A stretch of 37,368 nucleotides of DNA from an uncultured Lewinella sp. (lineage in GTDB: Bacteria; Bacteroidota; Bacteroidia; Chitinophagales; Saprospiraceae). The notes beneath the pieces were generated by a model. It saw nothing but the letters and a program-made list of their open reading frames with translations, was not told the origin of the DNA and made no database searches. Positions 16,674-24,424 of this stretch are shown piece after piece (position 1 is the stretch's first letter; every line of letters starts with the position of its first letter). The translations under genes and the position numbers were made by a program. The stretch is taken from the NCBI GenBank assembly GCA_913057725.1, contig CAJXOS010000054.1, positions 1 to 37,368 on the forward strand, read 5' to 3'.

Positions 16674-18299
16674 ATGTTTATGGCTACCAAGCAATCCTTA
16701 CTCACTACTGTTTTATTCGGAATCCCATTTCTCACTCAAGCCCAATCCAAAGGACTGGACGAGCAGCTCAATGAGGCTTTTATGCCCTTTGCTACCTGGT
16801 GGGAAAGCTTCATCCTTTCTACACTTCCACTCTTTGGTGTGGACGTTCCCATTGTGCTCATCCTATTATCCCTCGGTGCTGTCTTCTTCACCATCTATTT
16901 TGGTTTTGTGAACATCCGGCATTTTACCACTGCCATTGCCGTAGTGCGCGGGAAATATGACGACCTGGAATCTGCTAGTACCCCAATCACCAATACAGTC
17001 CATGAAATGGGGGGCGATATCGTCGACACGATAAAAGATGAAAGCCACCACGGGGAGGTGAATCATTTCCAGGCGTTGGCTACCGCCGTCTCTGGAACAG
17101 TAGGACTGGGGAACATTGCGATGGTGGCCGTAGCCATTTCTATCGGCGGCCCAGGAGCTACCTTTTGGATGATTGTTGCGGGCTTACTCGGCATGTCCTC
17201 CAAGTTCGTCGAGTGCACCTTGGGTGTAAAGTACAGGGACATCGATAGCGAAGGCAATGTCTACGGCGGTCCCATGTACTATCTGTCGAAAGGCCTGAAA
17301 GAAAGAGGTTGGGCGAAGTTGGGCAAATTCCTGGGTGCCACTTTTGCGGTCCTATGTGTAGGAGCCTCTTTTGGTGGAGGCAATGCCTTTCAGACCAATC
17401 AAGCGGCCGCCCAAATCATCTCCAGGTTTGGTATTGAAGGCTCTGCCTCGGGTAGCATCATCGGGTTGATATTTGCCATATTGGTGGGTATCGTCATCAT
17501 TGGCGGGATCAAGCGCATCGCCAAAGTGACGGAGAAACTGGTCCCGCTGATGGCGGTGCTGTATGTGGCTTCTGCACTGTTCATCATTTTCTCCAACTTC
17601 AGTTTTGTGGATGATGCCATTGGCTTAATCATTACGGAGGCCTTCACGCCGCAGGCATCGATTGTAGGCGGCTTCATTGGGGTAATGGTACAAGGGTTTC
17701 GCCGCGCGGCCTTTTCGAATGAGGCGGGAGCGGGCTCTGCGGCTATCGCTCACTCGGCCGTAAATACTAAATATGCGGCGTCGGAAGGTTTGGTGGGCTT
17801 GTTGGAACCCTTTATTGACACGGTAGTCGTCTGTAGCATGACTGCCATCATCATCGTCATGTTCAACATGGATGGGGCCTTTGTGTATGGCGATGTCGTC
17901 AATGGCCAGGCCCTGATGGCTGACGGCTCCCGATTGGGGGGCGTCAATCTAACTTCTATGGCTTTTGATGATGCTATTCCCGGCGCTTCCTACATGCTGG
18001 TTGTGGCCGTGACGCTATTTGCCTTTTCCACCATCCTATCCTGGTCGTATTATGGCCTGCAGTCCTGGAAGTACCTATTCGGAAGAGGGAAATGGACGGA
18101 CCTCACCTATAAGCTCATCTTCCTGGTCTTCACCATTATGGGCGCCGCCATTACATTGGATGCTGTGATCAAGTTTTCGGATGCCATGATTCTCGCCCTC
18201 GTCTTTCCTAATATGATTGGGTTGCTACTACTCTTCCCGAAGGTCAGAGAAGAGATGGGACGCTACCTGAAGGCGATTAAAGCGCTGAAGGTGGATTAA
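16674..18299 (+). CDS. Alanine/glycine:cation symporter (AGCS family)
   Basis: 541 residues, about eleven membrane helices. Family signatures include the GTVGLGNIAMVAVAISIGGP segment near residue 142, VYGGPMYYLSKGL, and the FSNEAGAGSAAIAHSAV motif near residue 346 that shapes the substrate and sodium site. The AGCS family imports alanine or glycine with Na+ (or H+). An N-terminal extension of about 25 residues looks like a signal sequence, which is seen in several Bacteroidota homologues. The start could be the ATG at 16674 or the one at 16680. Free-standing gene. Confidence 0.95.
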   Translation: MFMATKQSLLTTVLFGIPFLTQAQSKGLDEQLNEAFMPFATWWESFILSTLPLFGVDVPIVLILLSLGAVFFTIYFGFVNIRHFTTAIAVVRGKYDDLESASTPITNTVHEMGGDIVDTIKDESHHGEVNHFQALATAVSGTVGLGNIAMVAVAISIGGPGATFWMIVAGLLGMSSKFVECTLGVKYRDIDSEGNVYGGPMYYLSKGLKERGWAKLGKFLGATFAVLCVGASFGGGNAFQTNQAAAQIISRFGIEGSASGSIIGLIFAILVGIVIIGGIKRIAKVTEKLVPLMAVLYVASALFIIFSNFSFVDDAIGLIITEAFTPQASIVGGFIGVMVQGFRRAAFSNEAGAGSAAIAHSAVNTKYAASEGLVGLLEPFIDTVVVCSMTAIIIVMFNMDGAFVYGDVVNGQALMADGSRLGGVNLTSMAFDDAIPGASYMLVVAVTLFAFSTILSWSYYGLQSWKYLFGRGKWTDLTYKLIFLVFTIMGAAITLDAVIKFSDAMILALVFPNMIGLLLLFPKVREEMGRYLKAIKALKVD

Positions 18300-18364
18300 C
18301 TGATTATTATGATAGAAGATGAATGAGCACTGTCGGTGAGCCGTCCAACTGTTCTATTGTGAGC

Positions 18365-18408
18365 TATGAATTGACGCAGTTTGAGTTTATTTTGGGGATT
18401 ATGTGCAG
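18365..18408 (+). promoter_or_regulatory. Shared upstream element, copy 3
   Basis: 44 bp starting TATGAATTGACG, then CAGTTTGAGTTTATTTTGGG and GATTATGTGCAG, 137 bp before the first arylsulfotransferase-like gene. It matches the copy at 12722 closely, including the terminal ATTATGTGCAG/GTTATGTGCAG. The three genes behind these copies share no obvious homology, which argues for a common regulator rather than gene duplication. Confidence 0.5.
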
Positions 18409-18545
18409 CTGCTTGTAGTCCTGCTCTGCCAGTAACCCTTGTCACGCTGCACTAACTATCTACCCATATCGCTTCGCGAGGAGTAGAGATAATGCCCATA
18501 GGCTTGCGCTATTCGTTCAGACGGAAAGAATTAAACCGAATTTTC

Positions 18546-20234
18546 ATGAAAAGAAATGTACTGCTGCTTCTATTTGTCCTGTCCTTATTTTCAACAACCA
18601 TTTTCGCTCAAAACAATACCGTAGGCCTGCTGTCTTACGATCCTGTTAAGGCATTTGATGGTTATAATCTGTTGTTTCCTCATAACCAACCCAATGTCTA
18701 CCTACTCAATAATTGTGGCGAAATCGTCCACACTTGGGCGGACGATGCCAATTTTCGACCCGGTAACGTTGCTATCCTAACGGAAGAAGGATTACTGTAC
18801 AAAGGAAAGCGGGACGCCAGCGTAGCCGGAGATGCCATCTGGGCCGGCGGTGGTGGTGCCATTCTAGAAATAAGGGATTGGGATAATAACCTCATCTGGA
18901 GTTTTGAAATGAATGACGATCAATTCCGTTTGCATCACGACTTTGCCGTAACGGAAGAGGGAACCATCATTGCGCTAGCTTGGGAGCTGAAAACTTTGGA
19001 GGAATGTTATCAGGCAGGCCGGGATACGACTACCTTGGCCCAGGATGAGCTGTGGCCGGATTGGGTTTTTGAAATAGACCCCGCCACGGATGAAATTATC
19101 TGGGAGTGGCACGCTTGGGATCATCTCGTTCAGGACTTCAATGAGGAGGTCGACAACTTCGGGGTGATAGCAGATCATCCTGAACTAATCAATGTGAATT
19201 ATGGAAGAGTAGATGGCCATCCCGACTGGATGCACGCCAATTCATTGGATTACAGCGATGAGCTGAAACAGATCATGCTCAGTGTACCTTACTTCGATGA
19301 AATCTGGATCATTGATCATACCACCACCACTGAAGAAGCGGCCAGCCATAATGGTGGCTTTGGTGGACGAGGAGGCGACCTGATGTTTAGATGGGGGAAT
19401 CCACTAACCTATCAAGCCGGTGATACGATTGATCAGCAATTGTTCTTCCAACATGATGCGCACTGGGTTGATGATTTCCTGGAACCCAATCATCCTCTAT
19501 ACGGTAAAATAGCCTTGTTCAACAATAGGGTAGGGGCCGACTTTTCAACGGCCAATATCTTGACACCAGATTGGGACATGTACAATTGGCGATATGGCAT
19601 TCCAAATGGCACCTTTTCTCCGGCGGATTTTGATCTTACTTATACCCATCCGGTTGATCCTACGAACTTGTGGTCTACGGGCCTATCCAGTGTTCAGGTC
19701 TTACCCAATGGAAATACGCTGATCACCTCAGGCCGGTTTGGCTACACCTTTGAGCTGACGCCTGATGATGAAATCGTTTGGGAGTATAAAACACCCTTAG
19801 TAGGTGGTTCACCGGCCAGCCAAGGAGATACGCTAGTCGTCAATAACAATCTCACTTTCCGGATGAAAAGGTATCCGGTAGATTTTGCCGCTTTTGACGG
19901 TCAGGATTTAAGCCCTCAAGGATGGATTGAGTTGGAACCCGACGCTACCTTTTGCGATATGCTAACCTCCACCATGGCGCCGATGGATGAAGCCAATTTC
20001 AAAGTGTTTCCTAACCCCGCGAGCGATTTCCTAACCATCGAATGGGACGGGATGATGTACGTTGATTTGGAGGTGTTTGATATGACGGGGCGTAAATTTG
20101 CCAGCTTTGCCCAATGTAACGGTGGGCGCAAATTCATTGACACAGCCCGTTGGCCTGCAGGTGTTTATCTTGTTTCCTTTGTCGCTGAGGGCAATTGGTA
20201 CAGCCGAAAAGTCATAATAGGGGATAAGCAATAA
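18546..20234 (+). CDS. Aryl-sulfate sulfotransferase-like protein with T9SS sorting domain
   Basis: 562 residues from the ATG at 18546; the ATG at 18492 would put 18 charged residues ahead of the signal peptide (FSTTIFAQ). Residues about 25-470 form an arylsulfotransferase (ASST) propeller: LHHDF (H130, H131), DWMHANSLDY (H230) followed by DEIWIIDH, GRGGDLMFRWGN, and FQHDAHWV (H303). ASST enzymes move sulfate between phenolic compounds through a sulfo-histidine, without PAPS. Residues about 485-562 are a T9SS type A sorting domain (FKVFPNPASD...AGVYLVSF), so it acts on the cell surface or outside. A paralogue follows after 41 bp, so the two form an operon. Confidence 0.87.
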   Translation: MKRNVLLLLFVLSLFSTTIFAQNNTVGLLSYDPVKAFDGYNLLFPHNQPNVYLLNNCGEIVHTWADDANFRPGNVAILTEEGLLYKGKRDASVAGDAIWAGGGGAILEIRDWDNNLIWSFEMNDDQFRLHHDFAVTEEGTIIALAWELKTLEECYQAGRDTTTLAQDELWPDWVFEIDPATDEIIWEWHAWDHLVQDFNEEVDNFGVIADHPELINVNYGRVDGHPDWMHANSLDYSDELKQIMLSVPYFDEIWIIDHTTTTEEAASHNGGFGGRGGDLMFRWGNPLTYQAGDTIDQQLFFQHDAHWVDDFLEPNHPLYGKIALFNNRVGADFSTANILTPDWDMYNWRYGIPNGTFSPADFDLTYTHPVDPTNLWSTGLSSVQVLPNGNTLITSGRFGYTFELTPDDEIVWEYKTPLVGGSPASQGDTLVVNNNLTFRMKRYPVDFAAFDGQDLSPQGWIELEPDATFCDMLTSTMAPMDEANFKVFPNPASDFLTIEWDGMMYVDLEVFDMTGRKFASFAQCNGGRKFIDTARWPAGVYLVSFVAEGNWYSRKVIIGDKQ

Positions 20235-20275
20235 GACCTTAGCCCATTACTTACCATCTACACTATTCAAGAACT

Positions 20276-21958
20276 ATGAATTATAGATTAATACCAATCT
20301 TCCTGGCTACGGTCTTTTTCACGCTCCAGGGAGCTGCACAAACGGTTGGCACCCTTCAAAATGACGAAACTAGCCTTCAGGGCTATACCTTTTTCTCTCC
20401 TTTTTCGGGTACCAAAGCCTGGATAGTAGACAACTGTGGGCAACTCATCAATTCATGGGACCGAGGAACACGTCCCGGGCTGGCTGCCTACTTTCTTGAG
20501 AATGGAATGATGTTGAGGACCTACAAAGCAGAGTTGGAAGGGCCATTCACATCAGCGAGCAATGCCGGAGGGATCGAACTGGTGGATTGGGACAATAATA
20601 CCGTCTGGCAATACGAATGGAATACCCCCACCGCACTCTCTCATCATGATGCGGTCTTTATGCCGAATGGGAATATCCTCCTACTCACCTGGGAATTGGT
20701 GTATACCGATGAATTGGTCGCCTTGGGCCGTGACCCAGACGAAATCGCTGTTCAAGGTTTCATGTGGTCGGAGAAAATTGTAGAGGTCGAACCGGTCGGA
20801 ACCAATGATATCAACGTCGTTTGGCAATGGGAAATTAAAGACCATTACATTCAGGATTTTGATGCTTCAAAGCAAAATTATGGCGTGGTATCTGAGCACC
20901 CGGAATTATTTGATATCAACCTGCCTGACCTGAATAGCAGCAATTCCAATGCCTCGCGCGATTGGAATCATTTCAACGCGATCGATTATAATGAAAGCTT
21001 GGATCAGATTTTGATCTCGGTACGTAATTCAGATGAAATATGGATCATCGACCACTCCACCACTACGGCCGAAGCAGCTTCTCATGAAGGAGGCTTGTAT
21101 GGGCGTGGCGGAGATATTCTATACCGCTGGGGCAACGCTTCCGCCTATGACCGTGGAGAGGTGAATGAGCAACAACTATTTGGTCAACACGGCGCGCATT
21201 GGATCAGGGATGGTTTGCCGGACGCCGGAAAAATAATGCTCTTCAATAATGGGAATGGCCGACCAGGAACGGATTATTCTACGGCAGAAATCCTTATTCC
21301 TCCACAGGATGCCAATGGCGGGTATATCACCTCCGACTCCAATCCGTTCGGACCGGAAGAACCGGAATGGATCTATGGCGATCAAGCTGGGGAGGACTTT
21401 TACTCTCCCTATTTATCCAATGCACAACGTCTTGTGAATGGAAACACCTTAATCAATGCCGGTTCACCAGGAAGAATCTTTGAGGTTGATCCGGATCGAA
21501 ATACGGTTTGGGAATATGAGATTCCGCTCTTCGGTGATACGCCTGCGAACCAGGGAGGCAACATCAATAACAACTCCAACTTTAGAGCCTACAAATATCC
21601 GTCTGATTATCCTGGATTTGATGGTGTTGATCTGACCCCAGGTGCCACCATTGAAAATGGCGAGAATCCCATTGGTTGCCAGATCTTCGTAGATGTAGAT
21701 GAAGTAGCGCAAAGTGAGCTCTTCATTGATGTGCAGTATTTTCCGGAAGAGAACAGCTTAAAGATTCTAAATCCTCAAAATGAAGAGGCAGAACTATTTG
21801 TAATTGGGGTGGATGGCCGATTCTATCAAAAGGAAAAAATCAATGCTTTTGAGCAGACGGTTCAGCTTTCCCCTGATCTGAATGGGGTTTACTTTATACA
21901 GATTCTTACCGCAAGAGGAGCGAGTTTTAGTACAAAACTGGTGTTTTTCGGCGGGTAA
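20276..21958 (+). CDS. Second aryl-sulfate sulfotransferase-like T9SS protein (paralogue)
   Basis: 560 residues. Signal peptide to about residue 22 (LQGAAQ). Same layout as the upstream gene: SHHDAVFMPNGNILLLTWE (H123, H124), DWNHFNAIDY (H232) with DEIWIIDHSTTTAEAASH, GRGGDILYRWGN, and FGQHGAHWI (H305). The His positions match the paralogue within a few residues, so both look catalytically competent. A weaker T9SS-type C terminus (about 485-560; GVYFIQILTARGASFSTKLVFF) replaces the standard PNP motif with LKILNPQNEEAEL. Clear divergence outside the core suggests different substrates. Start 41 bp after the first gene with no terminator between. Confidence 0.85.
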   Translation: MNYRLIPIFLATVFFTLQGAAQTVGTLQNDETSLQGYTFFSPFSGTKAWIVDNCGQLINSWDRGTRPGLAAYFLENGMMLRTYKAELEGPFTSASNAGGIELVDWDNNTVWQYEWNTPTALSHHDAVFMPNGNILLLTWELVYTDELVALGRDPDEIAVQGFMWSEKIVEVEPVGTNDINVVWQWEIKDHYIQDFDASKQNYGVVSEHPELFDINLPDLNSSNSNASRDWNHFNAIDYNESLDQILISVRNSDEIWIIDHSTTTAEAASHEGGLYGRGGDILYRWGNASAYDRGEVNEQQLFGQHGAHWIRDGLPDAGKIMLFNNGNGRPGTDYSTAEILIPPQDANGGYITSDSNPFGPEEPEWIYGDQAGEDFYSPYLSNAQRLVNGNTLINAGSPGRIFEVDPDRNTVWEYEIPLFGDTPANQGGNINNNSNFRAYKYPSDYPGFDGVDLTPGATIENGENPIGCQIFVDVDEVAQSELFIDVQYFPEENSLKILNPQNEEAELFVIGVDGRFYQKEKINAFEQTVQLSPDLNGVYFIQILTARGASFSTKLVFFGG

Positions 21959-22008
21959 TAAAATCGGGAAGCGTAGGGAGAAATTTAGACTAAGCTCTAA
22001 GAAAGGAA

Positions 22009-22287
22009 ATGAATGAAGTAGACTTGCTAGGTTTTATTGGGGTTTCACTAATCCTGATTGCCTATTTCCTGAATCTAAATGATAAGCTTCAATCAAGTGA
22101 TATCATCTACATAGCGATGAATTTAGTCGGGGCAATCCTGGCGTGTCTTGCATCCATACTAATGGAGTACTATCCATTTGTATTACTGGAGGGAACGTGG
22201 ACCATTGTATCTTTTGTTGCGCTGATCAAATACTTTAGAAATGGGAAAGAAAACAGGAGAAACAGATTTAGAAAAGTTAATCGCTAA
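22009..22287 (+). CDS. CBU_0592-type small membrane protein
   Basis: 92 residues with three hydrophobic helices. LLGFIGVSLILIAYFLNLNDKL, YIAMNLVGAILACLASIL and PFVLLEGTWTIVSFVALIKYF reproduce the pattern of the small CBU_0592-type membrane proteins, whose function is unknown. The basic C terminus is cytoplasmic by the positive-inside rule. The last 47 bp overlap, in another frame, the start of the ACT-domain gene. Confidence 0.75.
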   Translation: MNEVDLLGFIGVSLILIAYFLNLNDKLQSSDIIYIAMNLVGAILACLASILMEYYPFVLLEGTWTIVSFVALIKYFRNGKENRRNRFRKVNR

Positions 22288-22663
22288 TATGGAGCCTGTG
22301 CTCAATGAAGGGGAGTACGTATTTGCAACCACCCTTGATACAGCGTCTATACCAAGAGAAAGAACGATCTGCGAAATAAAGGAGAAAGAAGGCGTTACCG
22401 TCATTCTATCAAAATCGGATGCAGATGCACTCGGCCTAACGTATGAATACATAGCCGCTTGGATTACCCTCAATGTTCATTCTTCCTTAGAGGCAGTGGG
22501 ATTGACGGCAGCCTTTTCCACCGCATTAGGTAATCAAGGGATAAGCTGTAATGTGGTGGCAGGCTACTATCATGACCACATCTTTGTTGATAAAAAAGAC
22601 CAGGAGAAAGCTTTGGTTGTATTGCGAGGGATGTCATCAATGGGGACAAGTGGAATGCCGTAG
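22241..22663 (+). CDS. ACT-domain protein (tandem ACT, DUF2241-like)
   Basis: 140 residues. The N-terminal GETDLEKLIANMEPVLNEGEYVFAT is the standard opening of this family, which supports the ATG at 22241 over the internal ATG at 22289 and so makes the 47-bp overlap with the previous gene real. Two ACT-like halves are visible: residues about 17-70 (VFATTL...GVTVILSKSDADALGL) and 72-135 (AWITLNVHSSLEAVGLTAAFSTALGNQGISCNVVAGYYHDHIFV). ACT modules bind amino acids or other small ligands, and free-standing ones of this type are usually unassigned. Probably translated together with the upstream membrane protein. Confidence 0.85.
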   Translation: MGKKTGETDLEKLIANMEPVLNEGEYVFATTLDTASIPRERTICEIKEKEGVTVILSKSDADALGLTYEYIAAWITLNVHSSLEAVGLTAAFSTALGNQGISCNVVAGYYHDHIFVDKKDQEKALVVLRGMSSMGTSGMP

Positions 22664-22711
22664 TCAATAATGCATGTTACGTGTAAGAAAGAGTTCTGCT
22701 TAATTAAAGAA

Positions 22712-22786
22712 ATAGTATCATGATAATATTAATTGGTGTTAATTAATGGTTTAGTATATTTGATACTATCAAATGATATTATCATG
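22712..22786 (+). promoter_or_regulatory. Putative operator of the Fic gene
   Basis: CATGATAATAT at 22719-22729 is inverted exactly at 22776-22786, the second copy covering the Fic start codon. ATAGTATCATG (22712-22722) and GATACTATC (22762-22770) add a second, related pair. The promoter lies between the arms, so a bound repressor would block it. The same ATAGTATCATG word recurs at 24335-24345. Autoregulation by the Fic protein's winged-helix tail is inferred. Confidence 0.6.
22733..22762 (+). promoter_or_regulatory. Bacteroidota promoter of the Fic gene
   Basis: TTG at 22733-22735, exactly 19 bases, then TATATTTG at 22755-22762, matching the Bacteroidota consensus TTG-N19/21-TAnnTTTG. Transcription would begin about 22768-22770, some 15 nt before the ATG. 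Confidence 0.8.
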
Positions 22787-23746
22787 GTTCAAAAATACTA
22801 TGAGGGTACACCTAGAATTATTAATCTTTCAATAGAGATTGGTCGTTTATTAGGTATTGTAGATGCAACACATTTAAGAAAACCAAAGACGGAATTACGA
22901 AAGAAAAGTAAGGTAGAGACGATCAGAGCTTCACTAGCGATAGAAGGCAACACGCTGAGTAAAGAACAGATAACAGCGATAATAGAAAATAAGCGTGTCA
23001 TAGGTCCTGCAAAGGATATTTTAGAGGTTAAAAATGCAATAGAGGTCTATAGTGCTTTGGCAGAATTTGACGCATTTTCCGAAGAATCCTATTTGAGGGC
23101 TCATGGTATACTAATGTCAGGTTTAGTTGAAAAACCAGGTCTATATCGCACTGGAGGAGTCGGAATAGTACAAGGAGATAAAGTAGCACATTTAGCGCCT
23201 CCGGGATGGAATGTATCAAATTTGATGAGTCAATTATTCCAGTATTTAAAAGGTAGTGAAGATAACTTGATAATCAAGAGTTGTGTATTTCATTACGAGA
23301 TGGAGTTTATTCATCCATTTTATGATGGGAATGGAAGGATGGGCAGATTGTGGCAGACCGTGATATTGATGAGAGTTAACCCAGTATTTGAGTATTTGCC
23401 TATAGAGAAAGCGATCAAAGAAAGTCAAGATGAATATTACCGAGTACTAGGTGAAAGCGACAAGGCAGGACTGTCAACAACGTTCGTAGAGTACGCTTTA
23501 GAAAAGATTAAGTTGAGCTTAGAGGAGTTATTAAAATCTCGACCTGAATCCATGAACGATGAAGAAAGGATGGATTATTACTTGTCTCAATTGGAAGAAG
23601 GGAAAGAATTCACAAGGAGTGACTACCTGAAGGTATTTACAAGTATATCAGGAGCAACAGCATCACGAGATTTACAAAAAGCGATAGAAAGAGATTTATT
23701 AATAAAGGTAGGGGAGAAGCGGTTGACGAGGTATAAGAAGAAATAG
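22784..23746 (+). CDS. Fic family protein (putative adenylyltransferase) with winged-helix tail
   Basis: 320 residues from the ATG at 22784; the longer in-frame start at 22733 lies inside the promoter and is unlikely. The active-site loop is H177-PFYDGNGRMGR188, the full HPFx(D/E)GNGRxxR pattern needed for AMP transfer. An N-terminal inhibitory helix motif S50-LAI-E54-G55 matches (S/T)xxxE(G/N), so it is a class II Fic protein that blocks itself by placing Glu in the ATP site. The C-terminal ~70 residues (YLSQLEEGKEFTRSDYLKVF... RDLQKAIERDLLIKVG) look like a winged helix, known to bind DNA in similar proteins. The operator-like repeats over its promoter suggest autoregulation. Targets unknown. 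Confidence 0.93.
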   Translation: MVQKYYEGTPRIINLSIEIGRLLGIVDATHLRKPKTELRKKSKVETIRASLAIEGNTLSKEQITAIIENKRVIGPAKDILEVKNAIEVYSALAEFDAFSEESYLRAHGILMSGLVEKPGLYRTGGVGIVQGDKVAHLAPPGWNVSNLMSQLFQYLKGSEDNLIIKSCVFHYEMEFIHPFYDGNGRMGRLWQTVILMRVNPVFEYLPIEKAIKESQDEYYRVLGESDKAGLSTTFVEYALEKIKLSLEELLKSRPESMNDEERMDYYLSQLEEGKEFTRSDYLKVFTSISGATASRDLQKAIERDLLIKVGEKRLTRYKKK

Positions 23747-23821
23747 ATACTGATCAAAACAAAGCTCGGGCGACAAGTCTCCTTCCTCGGCCTGCGTCCA
23801 AGCCAGAGTTGGTTGGTTGCA

Positions 23822-24271
23822 ATGAGACTGAAAAATATGAGTAGAAGAAATGAAATCCTAATAGACGGACTGAGTGCCGAAGAACTATTGTCTTGGTCTG
23901 ATTCACCAGAGTTTCAGGAAATCGTATTTACGGATGAAGCAGTGATTTTTAGAGCTGGGACAAGTCAGGTATTGGGGCAATTCAAAAAGGATGATGATAA
24001 GCTTAGGATTGTATTGTCCCATATTGAAGGTGGGGGAGAAGGTGTATTGTTGACTCTTATGAATCTGGTCAGAAAGTTTGGCAAAAAGCAGGAGTTGAAA
24101 GAAATAGAATGGATTGTTCATGCTGTTGATTGTCCAAAACCTAACCCTAGATTACCTAGAATCTTAGAGTTAAAGGGCTTTCATGTATTCGAGGATCCAC
24201 TAGATGGACAGGTGTACCGACAGCTAGAAATATTAAGATTGAAGCTAAGTGTTGGTAGGGCTTGCTGGTGA
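23822..24271 (+). CDS. GNAT-like hypothetical protein
   Basis: 149 residues from the ATG at 23822; a TTG at 23813 or the ATG at 23837 are alternatives. No signal or membrane helix. Strands and helices follow the order of a degenerate N-acetyltransferase fold: VIFRAGTSQVLGQF, RIVLSHIEGGGEGVLLTLMNLVRKFGKK (position of the acyl-CoA pyrophosphate loop, here GGGEG), IEWIVHAVDCPKPNPRLPRILELKGFHVF, which reads like the final GNAT strand and helix ending in GF. The family assignment is tentative. It follows the Fic gene after 75 bp without a terminator, so it could be a functional partner of Fic. Confidence 0.6.
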   Translation: MRLKNMSRRNEILIDGLSAEELLSWSDSPEFQEIVFTDEAVIFRAGTSQVLGQFKKDDDKLRIVLSHIEGGGEGVLLTLMNLVRKFGKKQELKEIEWIVHAVDCPKPNPRLPRILELKGFHVFEDPLDGQVYRQLEILRLKLSVGRACW

Positions 24272-24424
24272 GAAAATTTGTAAGCCAGAGGGAATAGATA
24301 TCTGAAACCAATCAGACATAAAGGGATGTATTTGATAGTATCATGTGGGAAATGGATTACTCTTCAAGACAGAAGAGATGCGCTTGACGAGTTATGAAAT
24401 AAGGTATAACGTACAATAAAAACC

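Noticed and set aside
22733-22783. Longer Fic start
   Set aside because: It would begin on the -33 promoter element; the ATG at 22784 follows the predicted transcription start.
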